Below are positions 41,561 to 50,499 of a stretch of DNA of 64,000 nucleotides, piece after piece (positions within the stretch are counted from its first letter, which is position 1; the number at the start of each line of letters is the position of its first letter). This DNA comes from Sinohyriopsis cumingii (lineage: Eukaryota; Mollusca; Bivalvia; Unionida; Unionidae). The stretch covers positions 206,374 to 270,373 of the forward strand of contig JAPYKE020000273.1 in assembly GCA_028554795.2 (NCBI GenBank), in the 5' to 3' direction. The notes beneath the pieces were generated by a model. That model saw only the letters and a program-made list of their open reading frames with translations. It did not search any database and was not told the DNA's origin. The translations under genes were made by a program, and so were the position numbers.

Positions 41561-43739
41561 ATGAAACGATCCAATTCATTTGAGAAGAAAGAAGAAGAAA
41601 GTAAGAGGCAGAAACGTGATCTATCGCCTCGTACCAGAGCTGAAGTCTTGGCACAAATTCATGCCAGTGATTTTGAAGAGGACATGAGTGAACCAGAATC
41701 CAAACCCTCTAAACCAAGTTCGCCACCCTTAGTCAACCCTGAAAAATACTATTCCATTCGAGAGACGGAAAAGCGCTCCTCTAGAAGATTTAGAACCACG
41801 GCTTACAAATACACGGTGAAGTTTAAAGATTTCAAGGCTGAAGTACCGTTAGAGAAAGCAGAAGGGTTCATCACCGGGGTGTGGGATTCTTTGCTCACCA
41901 CACTCAAGTGAAAATGTCAACCCAAAGAAGACGATCACTTGAGACTCTCCATACAACACGACGGTTTGAAATCCCCTGTTTGGATCGAGTTTAGCACCCC
42001 TGCAGAATTGACCGCTTCCAAAGTCATGGACAAAATTCAACACGTACAACAATCCAATGACCAGTCTGACATCACCGATGGAAAAGCCACACTGGACATG
42101 ACCCACGTCTCTCCTCCTCAAGGGACTGGACGCAAAAAGATGTTATTGGTGAACGAGCTTCACAGCATTAAGCGTAGCCTCGTCCAAATTTACAACCCTC
42201 AAGACCAGATGTGTTTAGCCAGGGCTATCGTGGTGGGACGAACCTATGCCAACAAAAACGACACGGTAGAATGGAAAAGAGCCTGGGAGAATATTCGAAA
42301 ATCGGACCGAGCCAAACAACGAAGTGAAGCAGAACTCCTGTTGCAACAAGCCGTACTGTCCAAAGACACGCCCTGTGGCATTCCTGAGATGCACAAATTG
42401 CAAGATGTCCTAGCTCCACGACACACCTTGAAAGTGTACCCTCAAGAAATGCGCGGGCCTCTGTTGTTTCGAGGGAAAGACTTTAAGGATGGAAAATACA
42501 TTAATGTCTATCATCACGATGACCATTTCGATACCATTACCAGTATCACCGGATCCCTGGGATACAAATATTACTGTGAGAAATGTGACCATGGTTATAA
42601 TAATCGAGAGCAACACAAACATTGCGGATTGAAATGCTCAGGATGTTTGGCCTCTCAACCCTGTCTGAGCGAAGAACAGTGCATTGTTCAACTTGTCTGC
42701 GCACGTTTGTCAGCCCTGCCTGTTACCAACAACATCTGAAGACGCAAGGTTCACAACAGAAATGTGCTTGTCAACTGCTGAGATTGTGCCCTACATGTGG
42801 ACAAGGCATACGTACCAATAATGCCAAGGCACACGTATGTTCACCACATCGTGGACTTGGAACACCAATGTTACGTGCAAAAATACCAACCACAACCAGA
42901 GAAAGAGGATGGTCACAAGAAGAAGAAGAAAAGCAATTTCATCTTTTTCGATTTCGATTGCATGCAAGAGACTGGTATTCACATTTCTAATTTCTGCGTG
43001 GGGTAAAATGGCACAACGACCGTGTTTACCCAAGACGGAATATTTGACAGAACCTTCCCGCTACTTCCAGATCAGTCACGACAAAACCAAATACATGAAA
43101 CACGTGGACGTCGTTTGCGAGGATTTGATCTTGGTCAGTTACGAAGAAGATCTGGACTTTGTACAAGACGACCCCTTTGGAAATGTCATCATTGCGGCTT
43201 ACGTGACAACTCATGCTCGCTTAAAATTGTACGAAGCTTTAGAACTGTTAGGGGAACGCGTCCTGTACTTTGACAGGGACAGTTGCATTTACATCCATCA
43301 CCCGAGTCAACAGCACCCTGACATCGAAGGAGACCGTTTAGGAGCCTGGACAGACGAGCATCCCGACGACAAGATTCTAAGTTTCGTCAGTGGTGGTCCT
43401 AAAAATTACGGCTACGAATACCGGGACAAACAAGGAGAAGTGCACACGCAGTGCAAAGTGAAGGGATTGACTCTGAATTATCGTACCAGTCGTGTGGTGA
43501 ACTTTGGGGTATTGAAAGAAGCCTTGCAATCTGGAGAGGATGGAAACATTAAAGTGACCACCTACCAGCCCCACAAGATTGTACGTTTACCCACTTACCA
43601 CATCGTCAGTCGACCCTTGGAAAAAGTCTATCAAATCGTGTACCAGAAGCGAGTGCGCCTTCCCAATCATTTCACCTTACCGTATGGACACGTCGGTATT
43701 GGTCTGTATATAAAAAGGACCCCTAGGCAAGATCGATAG
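41561..43739 (+). pseudogene. polB: protein-primed family B DNA polymerase, broken
   Basis: ATG at 41561. The N-terminal frame meets an in-frame TGA at 41909 and continues in the same frame to 42739 (LRLSIQHDGLKSPVWIEFST, then a Cys/His zinc region starting YYCEKC). Near 42680 and 42830 the frame shifts and parts of the zinc region are lost. At about 42950 an exonuclease I motif (FIFFDFDCMQETG) appears. Within some 20 nt the sequence passes to polymerase motif B-like WGKMAQR in a third frame (about 42990), then the C-terminal palm with AAYVTTHARLKLY and motif C as YFDRDS (43266-43283; the usual DTDS has Thr, here Arg). Exo II, Exo III and motif A are therefore missing. The polymerase cannot be functional as read. 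The family assignment is from Polinton PolB architecture. Confidence 0.9.
43707..43718 (+). promoter_or_regulatory. TATA box inside the polymerase 3' end
   Basis: TATATAAAAAGG. The next recognised ATG (BIR gene, 43939) is 230 nt away. An open frame without ATG at about 43748-43892, ending in a hydrophobic stretch, may be a damaged small gene served by this box. Confidence 0.55.
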
Positions 43740-43938
43740 TTCATTGTGACTACCAAGACCAAGCGAACAAGACGAATACTTTCAGAGAAACACAAAACAA
43801 GTTTAGAAAGGCACAATTCAAGTGTGGGGCTTCTGAAGTGGAATGCGATTGTGAGCCTTGCGATGGGTACGATGCTGTACTTTGTGACCTTATGATGCCG
43901 TAAAGCATCATGGGAACTTTGTTCTCACTACCCCTATC

Positions 43939-44427
43939 ATGGAAAGTGATGCTGTGCGTGTCAAACCTGAGGGATGCGAAAGCGATGCCGCTCGTCCCCT
44001 TGGACATTTTACTGGGTTTCGTTTTAAAGGTGGATGTTCACCTTCACGTCTACCCCCCTACGGATGTCATCCAGCCCTGAGCAAACTCCTGTCCATGTCA
44101 CCCAACCCTCATCGAAACGAACCTGTGAAAGACGAATATTCGTTTCCTGTGCGTTTGTCGGAATACTGCGACTTTGAAAATCGTCTTCAATCGTTCAAAG
44201 GAAAATGGCCTAAGAATCTGGGAGGCCCGACCACCGAAGAATTAGCCAGAGCCGGATTTTTCTACTTGGGCGAAGGAGATAAAGTCAAGTGCTTCAGTTG
44301 CGGTGTGTCACTTCACCACTGGGAACCGCAAGATTCGGCCTACGTAGAACATGCTCGATGGTCACCGAATTGTCATTACTTACCCTTAGTGGGACCGAGA
44401 CATCAAAGTAACTTACCATGTCGTTGA
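43939..44427 (+). CDS. BIR-domain protein (IAP-like)
   Basis: 162 residues. The BIR domain covers about residues 70-147: R..SF.GKWP, then ELARAGFFYLGEGDKVKCFSC, then W-EPQD and EHARWSPNC. Zinc ligands C118, C121, H138 and C145 show the exact C-x2-C-x16-H-x6-C spacing, and the Gly and Trp of the peptide-binding groove are present, as in type II BIRs of IAPs. There is no RING domain; the protein ends 17 residues after the last Cys. BIR proteins of this type inhibit caspases or bind pro-apoptotic peptides, so a role against host apoptosis is likely (inference). The first 60 residues are unrecognised. The stop overlaps the next ATG (44418). Confidence 0.9.
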   Translation: MESDAVRVKPEGCESDAARPLGHFTGFRFKGGCSPSRLPPYGCHPALSKLLSMSPNPHRNEPVKDEYSFPVRLSEYCDFENRLQSFKGKWPKNLGGPTTEELARAGFFYLGEGDKVKCFSCGVSLHHWEPQDSAYVEHARWSPNCHYLPLVGPRHQSNLPCR

Positions 44428-44810
44428 CGAAGAAGAAACCAGTTTGGCTAGGAGTCAAATGTTGGATATCACCGAGACCAGTATTTAAACTTCATTTCAA
44501 AAACGATATTGAATCAATACCTAAAGAACTACAAGAGAAGATTTACAAGGAAGTTTGGCAGGGACTTGCCAGAGTGAAATCTCAATGGGTCACTGTAGAA
44601 CTTTTGTGCCTAGAAATTCACAAGAGGAAAGTGAAAAAAGTCAACCAGTGTGTTAGATTTCTCTGGGTCAAGGGTGCATTCATCCTATTATATCGCTTTA
44701 GACCGTTTACATCAAAAGAGTTCAGTGACATTCTTGGACGTTACCCTGAATGGCAGTGGTCAGAAATTACTCACTATGTGGATTACTTTTGCTCTAGGAG
44801 AAGATTGTGA
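44418..44810 (+). CDS. unknown accessory protein A
   Basis: 130 residues. The ATG overlaps the end of the BIR gene by 10 nt. Basic and Trp-rich, with a helix IPKELQEKIYKEVWQGLARV near residues 34-53 that is echoed in the next gene (LPVELRERIYRELV). This suggests the two are old tandem duplicates or share an F-box-like or other helical binding element. No known family recognised. The C-terminal part reads FTSKEFSDILGRYPEWQWSE. Confidence 0.55.
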   Translation: MSLTKKKPVWLGVKCWISPRPVFKLHFKNDIESIPKELQEKIYKEVWQGLARVKSQWVTVELLCLEIHKRKVKKVNQCVRFLWVKGAFILLYRFRPFTSKEFSDILGRYPEWQWSEITHYVDYFCSRRRL

Positions 44811-44831
44811 ATTGTACGGACTGACCTATTC

Positions 44832-45323
44832 ATGGATACTTTACAAGAGAACATTCGTGCTTTGCCTGTGGAGTTGAGAGAACGCATTTACCGAGAGCTG
44901 GTCAAAATACAAGTCAAACGTAAAGAACAGTTGCATCCGTTACGTCACCAGATCTTTAACCACTGGTATCTGAATGGTATAAGAGGACTGATTCGGCAGA
45001 AATTGTTTCAGTGGTCAGACCTTGTTGAGCACTTTCAGTTAGTGAATGAACTAAACGTTCGTAATTTTGGTTACTTCGAGATTCACCTACTGCAACGTAT
45101 TGAGGAAGACGAGTTAAAGGATTACCAACATATTTTACGTGGAATCTGCTTAGCGGAAGACGAAACATCTAGACAAACTCTGACGTTTCGGTTACAGTAT
45201 GCAACATTTAGATTCCCTACTGGAGAACGAAGATGTCTAGTTAGAAATTACCTTTATTGCTTCCGAAACAAAGAGACTATAAAATCAGGCTGCCATGCCA
45301 CAGATTATGTCACATGTTATTGA
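44832..45323 (+). CDS. unknown accessory protein B
   Basis: 163 residues starting MDTLQENIRALPVELRERIY, 21 nt after protein A. Mostly alpha-helical by composition, with Arg- and Leu-rich segments. The N-terminal helix resembles that of protein A. It overlaps the start of the next frame (45295) by 29 nt. Function unknown; its position next to a BIR gene suggests the host-interaction module of the element. Confidence 0.55.
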   Translation: MDTLQENIRALPVELRERIYRELVKIQVKRKEQLHPLRHQIFNHWYLNGIRGLIRQKLFQWSDLVEHFQLVNELNVRNFGYFEIHLLQRIEEDELKDYQHILRGICLAEDETSRQTLTFRLQYATFRFPTGERRCLVRNYLYCFRNKETIKSGCHATDYVTCY

Positions 45324-46016
45324 ACATATTCCGTGGAAGGAACTCAATGACCATATTCAAACCGTGGATCATTACCATCGATTATTACAAGAACTGTATC
45401 CATTCAATTTGGGTCGACAAGTGGTGTGTGTCTTAGTGACTTGTTTTCTGGGATTTCGTTTACCAGCCGATTCTTTGTGGACTCTTTACGATCAGTACTT
45501 ACCACCTCAATGGCCTTAAATGGTCACGAAAAACTCCTTTTGTTCAAAGCCTTGCGTTTTCATCTGGATACTTCTCGACCTCAACAGGAAAAAAGATTCG
45601 TCAACTTTTAGCTACCCAAGACGTGTATGACGATGTGTGTGTAGCTTGTGACTTACATCCCCAATGGACAGACGTCCGTGCCTGGAAAGAATGGGATTTT
45701 GAGTCTTGGACCCAAGAAGTGGCCCAGTATGCACGAGAGTTGTTCAAGGAAAAAAGTTACTTTTCAACCCGTGTTAGTGACGGTGCCAGAAGAACCCGTC
45801 ACCCAGGACAGGACTGTCGTGGACAGTCCTGAAAGACCCTTTCGGGAGGACACTTGTGTGACCTTACCCCCTACTATAAAACTTGTTAGAACATTACCCA
45901 AAACATGTTGTACAGACACTTGTGTTTATTCCACGTTAATGGTTATCATGTGCCTTTTATCCTTGTACTTAAGCCTTTGGCTTTTATGTATTTTTGTCTT
46001 TCGTATTCATGTTTGA
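45295..46016 (+). pseudogene. accessory gene(s) with frame breaks and C-terminal membrane segment
   Basis: The frame from ATG 45295 ends at 45519. Neighbouring frames then carry protein-like text: about 45510-45611, then from the A6 run at 45589-45594 in the -1 frame (WTDVRAWKEWDFESWTQEVA), then from about 45750 another frame to 46016. The last ends in a Cys-flanked transmembrane helix (STLMVIMCLLSLYLSLWLL) and a short tail. This may be one tail-anchored protein broken by indels, or two small genes. Adintoviruses are known to carry Bcl-2-like tail-anchored genes, but I see no convincing BH motif here. Confidence 0.4.
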
Positions 46017-46045
46017 AACATTCAATAAACGTGTTCTGAAAAAAG

Positions 46046-46054
46046 TATATAAAG
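46046..46054 (+). promoter_or_regulatory. TATA box of the ATPase gene
   Basis: TATATAAAG, 54 nt before the ATG at 46100. Confidence 0.7.
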
Positions 46055-46099
46055 TCTTGTCTTGTTTGTTTTCGTGTCACAAGTGACATTTCTCACACT

Positions 46100-46828
46100 A
46101 TGGCTACCTCTGCTGTCTCTGCTCCCTCTTCCTCTACTGTCAAAGTCGTCGACGAACACTTAGATCGTGTCAGTTGGGAGGCTTTGTATCTTCGCCATCC
46201 CTTTAACATGCTCATTGCTGGACCTAGCGGTTCAGGCAAAGCCGAATTCGTCAAACGCTTGATCGAACATAAACATCATTTGATCGATCGACCACCTCAA
46301 CGCATCGTGTGGTGTTACAAAGAGTGGCAATCGGCGTACAGCCTCTTCCGAGAAAGTCAAGGCGATTCCATCGTGTTTGTGGAAGGCATTCCTAAAGAAG
46401 ACGACGGCATCGTCTCTGACTCCCGTCAAACCCATTTGGTCATTTTCGACGACATGTTAGGAGAAGACGAAGAAGAAATTAAACTGTGGTTCACGCGCAA
46501 AGGGCATCATCGTAATGCCAGTGTCGTTTACATCATCCAAACTTTGTTTCAACAAAGTAAAGCCCATCGCACCATCAGTCTCAATGCGCATTACGTGGTC
46601 TTGTTTAAAAGCCCTCGAGATAAATCGCAAGTGCAAGTCTTAGCCAAACAGTTAGGAACGCCTTGGCTGACTCAGGCGTACGACGATGCCACTCAAACTC
46701 CACACGCCTATTTACTCGTCGATTTGAAACCTACGACCCCCGAGGATTTGCGATTTCGTACCCACTTGTTTCACCACTGGTGCCAAGACGGAGGGCCTGT
46801 CCTGTACACGTCTCCGTCCTCGACTTAA
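46100..46828 (+). CDS. A32-like DNA-packaging ATPase
   Basis: 242 residues, intact. The Walker A motif is GPSGSGKA at residues 41-48. Its last position is Ala where Ser or Thr is usual, although the catalytic Lys47 is kept. Walker B is LVIFDDM at 113-119 with the paired acids. A conserved helical end follows (IIQTLFQQSK, then SLNAHYVVLFKSPRD). Length and layout fit Polinton and adintovirus FtsK/HerA-type ATPases, which pump DNA into the capsid. Own TATA box upstream, and another follows for the next gene. Confidence 0.9.
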   Translation: MATSAVSAPSSSTVKVVDEHLDRVSWEALYLRHPFNMLIAGPSGSGKAEFVKRLIEHKHHLIDRPPQRIVWCYKEWQSAYSLFRESQGDSIVFVEGIPKEDDGIVSDSRQTHLVIFDDMLGEDEEEIKLWFTRKGHHRNASVVYIIQTLFQQSKAHRTISLNAHYVVLFKSPRDKSQVQVLAKQLGTPWLTQAYDDATQTPHAYLLVDLKPTTPEDLRFRTHLFHHWCQDGGPVLYTSPSST

Positions 46829-46849
46829 CTTCATTCCACAAAAAAAATC

Positions 46850-46857
46850 TATAAAAA
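46850..46857 (+). promoter_or_regulatory. TATA box of the basic core protein gene
   Basis: TATAAAAA, 47 nt before the ATG at 46897. The leader contains a small hairpin CAGAC-CCTTTTC-GTCTG. Confidence 0.65.
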
Positions 46858-46896
46858 CCTCAGACCCTTTTCGTCTGTCTCACACACGTTTTGAAC

Positions 46897-47837
46897 ATGA
46901 CGTCCCTTCAGTCGCATCTTCCCGTCAAATTGATTCGTACCTTGTATGGCATCAGTCGAGAAAAAATCCACAAACACGAGCTCGTGTCTTAGAAGCTAGT
47001 CTCAAAGAAGTCTTACGATGGTTCACGGTGACGGCACGTCAATTACTCCAAGGGATCATTCAGATTCCTCATCAAACCAAACGCTTTTTTGATCGAAACA
47101 AAGTCGCTTTGACCCAACTTGCCGATCCCCGCATCGACACTCAAACCAAAAAACAAATCATTTTGAAACCTGGAGGGAGTGGTACTCTAGGAGGGGTCAT
47201 CATTCGCTCTCTCTTAAGATGGGATCCTAATGCCCCCAAACTTCTCCCCAAGAAAAAAGTCAAACGAAGCTCCAAGAAGAAGACAAAGACCAGGTCCCCA
47301 AGGAGAACTTCTCCAGTGGTGGGACCCTCCTCTTACCAGACACCACCCCGGAAAAAGAATAGAAGCCCCCAGAAAAAGAAACAGAGAAAAAGTCCCCAGA
47401 AAAAGAAAAGTCCACAAAAAACTAGTCGCAAGAGAGGCACCTCGGCCAGGACGCAACCTTACGCTCGCAAACCACGACCTGCCACGGCGGTGAATGCGTC
47501 TCCGGCAGCCTCATGTTCATCCACTTCTCCATTGATGACACCAAGAACTGAAGAGTACTTGGAGACGTTGATCACACCAAGAACTTCTCCGTTGATGACC
47601 CCAAGAACTTCCCCAGTGGCAGGACCCTCCAATTTAGTGACAGTGGCTGCTGCTCACAAAGTACCTGCTCCCAAAATCAAAGTTCAAGAAAGATCGGGCA
47701 TGTTACAAAGTTTACTGGATTTGTCCAAACAAGACCTGGCTCGATTTAGTCCGTTGCGTACCCCTGCACGACGTGTCGTGCCTGTCCTGAAGTTGATACG
47801 ACGTAAAGACAATCAGTGGCGACGCGTTCCAGTATAA
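46897..47837 (+). pseudogene. basic virion core protein, start in another frame
   Basis: The ATG at 46897, chosen from its TATA spacing, opens 31 codons to TAG at 46990. The main frame, open to 47837, is -1 to it and overlaps from before 46897 without an ATG of its own. The A6 run at 46961-46966 is the natural switch point. The main frame has an N-terminal helical part, a Gly-rich hydrophobic motif (LKPGGSGTLGGVIIRSLL), and a long Lys/Arg/Ser/Pro tail with repeated PRKKN, SPQKKK and TPRTSP elements. This is like adenovirus/Polinton core proteins that condense DNA. Either a one-base deletion or frameshifting separates start and body. Confidence 0.65.
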
Positions 47838-47841
47838 AAAA
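47833..47841 (+). promoter_or_regulatory. TATA box of the pX-like gene
   Basis: TATAAAAAA, 60 nt before the ATG at 47893, overlapping the stop of the previous gene. Confidence 0.65.
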
Positions 47842-47892
47842 GGTCTGTGACCAAGTCGGGGTATCAGTGTTTTTGGTGCTGAAGACTCAAAG

Positions 47893-48296
47893 ATGTCACC
47901 CTCCAGAAAACATCCCTCTTCTAAACAACCAAAAGGAAAGAAAAGGAAAGGACTGCCTCCTCGTTTAGTCAAACATGGGGACATGTTATCTGTCCTGTCC
48001 AAAGCTTCTCCACCTCTAGGAAAAAACTCATTCAATCAGCCTCCAAAGAGGTCATCGATACCGTGTGCGAATGCTGTTTGAACGTCTTGAAAGGCACGAT
48101 CCCTTTGTCCAAACACCAGAAACAATGCTTAAGCAAACATCGTCACGTTCTTCGCCAAATGGTTCAAAAGAAAATTCGCATTCGTCAAAAGAAGAAGATG
48201 TTGGTCCAACGTGGAGGTATTTTACCCCTCTTGTTAGGCACCTTACTGAAAGGAGTCTTGGGAACCATGTTGGGAGGACTGGTGGGAGCAAGATAA
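47893..48296 (+). CDS. pX-like core protein in two frames joined at A AAA AAC
   Basis: The ATG at 47893 opens a Lys/Pro-rich basic segment that runs to 48081. The conserved part lies in the -1 frame, readable from about 48021 to 48296: a Cys/His cluster (CECCLNVLKG, then KHQKQC), a basic helix, and the Gly-Gly hydrophobic end (LVQRGGILPLLLGTLLKGVL). This matches the small conserved Polinton protein related to adenovirus pX. The frames meet exactly at GG-A-AAA-AAC (48021-48027), a canonical -1 slippery heptamer in phase. If slippage is not used, the gene is broken by a one-base loss in an A7 run. Confidence 0.7.
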
Positions 48297-48344
48297 AAGG
48301 CTCTCTGAAGACCCAAGATCTCAGAATCGACCCCTGACAACCCC

Positions 48345-49030
48345 ATGGAAGGACGAAAACTAGCTTTAGTGCCTTACAAACGATGGATGGAATACCATCG
48401 TTGGCAAGAACAACGCACCCCGCATTTACCTCCCAATCCCCATCTGAGCGAGATGTCCCAGTTACAACACGAATTGCAGTCCTTGATGGATCGCCAAGAT
48501 TAGTCCGAAACAGAAAAATCGCAAAAGTACGGTCAACTCTTGCATTGACTGCAGCTCTTTCACCAGAAAGCTTTAGACGAAACAGCTCTACCCACTCTGA
48601 AAGATTTTAAGACCTTGATGAAAAGTCCAGCACCATCACCAGTACCACTACCACCACTACCAGTGACCAAGACAGAAAAAGGAGAAGAAGAAGAAGAAGA
48701 AGAAGGGTTTCAAACTCCACCAGAAAAAGTACGCAAGTTAACAACACCACCTACCTCCAGAATTGGATGGATTAAAAAGATGATGGCCACCCCTTCTTCA
48801 TCACAAGAGAAAAAGAAAGTGAAGACAGAAGTGAAAACAGAAGTGACACAAGAACATCCTCCTCCTCGACACCTATTGCCGGTCGCACACGCAAAGCATT
48901 GCAATCCAAGAAAATACCACAAGAGAAAAAGAGTAGCATCCTCCAAGAGTGGGTGTCTTATTAACAAACAAACACAAAAAAAAAATGGAAAAAGTCTTAG
49001 CCAGCATTTATTACGATCCATCCCATCCTG
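48345..49030 (+). pseudogene. conserved Polinton small protein, interrupted by two in-frame stops
   Basis: The ATG at 48345 lies 53 nt after a TATA-like GATAAAAGG. The start KLALVPYKRWMEYHRWQ has the LVPY-type opening I associate with a short conserved Polinton protein. A coiled-coil stretch follows, then TAG at 48501 and TGA at 48546. The same frame continues with a Pro/Glu/Lys/Thr-rich region (for example GEEEEEEEGFQTPPEKV). It stays open past the integrase start at 48985 in another frame, so the true end is unclear. I give 49030 as a rough limit. Nonsense mutations suggest decay. Confidence 0.55.
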
Positions 49031-50093
49031 CAGGTTACGCAGGAGTTCAAAAATTGTATCGTGCTGCCAAAATGCGACTGAAAAGTCTCCGTTTACCTCA
49101 AGTGCAACGATGGTTACAAGAACAAGCTACCTACACTTTACACAAACCCATTCGACGCAAGTTTGCCAGAAGTCGCACCCGAGTGGAAGGCATCGATCAT
49201 CAATGGCAAGCCGATTTAGCCGATGTCTCTCATTTGGCCAGCTACAATCGTGGCTACAAATATTTGTTTTATGTCATCGACGTCTTTTCCAAATTTGCCT
49301 GGGTCGTACCCTTGACTTCCAAATCGAGCAGCGAGTTAGTGCGAGCCCTGCAACGAGTGCTGAAACAAAGCGGTCGTCACCCTCTTCGATGGAAAACGGA
49401 CAAAGGCACCGAATTTCTGAACCAAGCTTTCCAAAAAGAATTAAAGAAACGTGACATTCATTTTTTTACCACCGAGAATCCCGAAACCAAAGCCAGCATT
49501 GTGGAACGTTTTCAACGCACTTTGAAAGAACGCATGTGGAAATATTTTACGCATCACCACACTCTGAAGTACATCGACATCTTACCGCACCTGGTGCAAG
49601 CGTACAACCAATCTTACCATCGAAGCATTGGACGTGCCCCGGAAGAAGTGACTCCCGACAACGAAGTGCTGGTGGTTGAGCGCCTGTTTGGTACGTCCCC
49701 GAAGAGGGCTGTCCCCAAGAAAAGTGGAGAGTTGACCATAGGTGATTGGGTGCGCATTGGCAAAACCAAACGCACTTTCGACAAAGGTTACTTACCTAAC
49801 TGGACGACCGAATTGTTTCGTGTCACTGGAGGAGTGCATGGCCGTCATCCTGCCGTCTATAAATTGGAAGACATGAACGGAGAAGTACTCAAAGGAACGT
49901 TTTATTTGCCCGAGTTACAACTGTCACCAAAAAAGAAGACGACGTGTACGACATCGAAAGCATTCTCGAACGCAGAACCCGTAAAGTGGGCAAACGACGT
50001 GTCAAAGAAGTCAAAGTACGTTGGAAAGGATGTCCATCCAGTTTTGATTCTTGGATCGACGCTTCGCAAGTCATCGACTATAAAAAGAAGTGA
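48985..50093 (+). CDS. int: retroviral-type integrase with chromodomain in the -1 frame
   Basis: ATG at 48985 after an A-rich leader. Rve catalytic core: D77 (QADLAD), D139 (WKTDKGTEF) and E174 (IVERFQRTL). There are 34 residues between the second Asp and the Glu, the classic D,D-35-E arrangement. The GDWVRI...F.KGYLPNWT region follows. The chromodomain (YDIESILERR, VKVRWKGCP, SFDSWIDASQVI) is encoded in the -1 frame from 49935 to TGA at 50091. The frames join at CC-A-AAA-AAG (49929-49935), a canonical -1 slippery heptamer in phase. In the zero frame the sequence stays open to 50499. Integrase inserts the element into chromatin and the chromodomain would guide target choice. Confidence 0.85.
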
Positions 50094-50098
50094 CCATC

Positions 50099-50499
50099 AT
50101 GCCCTTTCACACAGACGCAGCTACGTCGACCACTCCTTCACCCAGTTCTTCTCTGCAAGATTCACAAAAACAACTTTGTGGGTGTGGTGCGGAGAACGTG
50201 TGCCTAAAACGCAAATCGTCTTTTTCTGCCAAGTCTTCGTGGTGTATTGTGTCATCGGGGCAGCCATCGCCAATTTGAGTTTGCAACAAGGAGACAAACA
50301 ATTGTGGACCATTTTATTGAGTAGTTGCATCGGTTACCTGCTTCCCAATCCCTCCCTGAAATTCTCCTCGACCGGGAACCTTGTGTCCAGTGCCAGTGCC
50401 AGTCACCACTCCAACAACAACAATAACCCCATTTTGAGCAGAGACACTCCTCTGACGTCCAGTAACCCCTTGGACAACCACAGAACTCTGGAATTATGA
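50099..50499 (+). pseudogene. conserved Polinton membrane protein, frame break
   Basis: The ATG at 50099 opens a Ser/Thr/Pro-rich segment in one frame (to 50278). The conserved part is in the -1 frame to TGA at 50497: a hydrophobic helix (VFFCQVFVVYCVIGAAIANL), then LWTILLSSCIGYLLPNPSL and an Asn/Ser-rich tail. The shift falls between about 50140 and 50215 and has no slippery run, so a true indel is likely. The conserved frame is the same one in which the integrase zero frame continues. The stop overlaps the penton ATG as ATGA (50496-50499). Polintons carry a comparable small membrane protein before the penton gene. Function unknown. Confidence 0.6.

Noticed and set aside
46860..46879. Another histone-type stem-loop (CAGACCCTTTTCGTCTG)
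   Set aside because: Shares only the CTTTTC loop; stem and flanks do not fit the consensus, and it lies in a 5' leader, not after a stop codon in the usual context.
48949..50499. A single 516-residue integrase protein
   Set aside because: The segment after about 49930 in this frame lacks integrase features; the chromodomain is in the -1 frame and the final part is the separate membrane protein. The open frame itself is reported as a finding.
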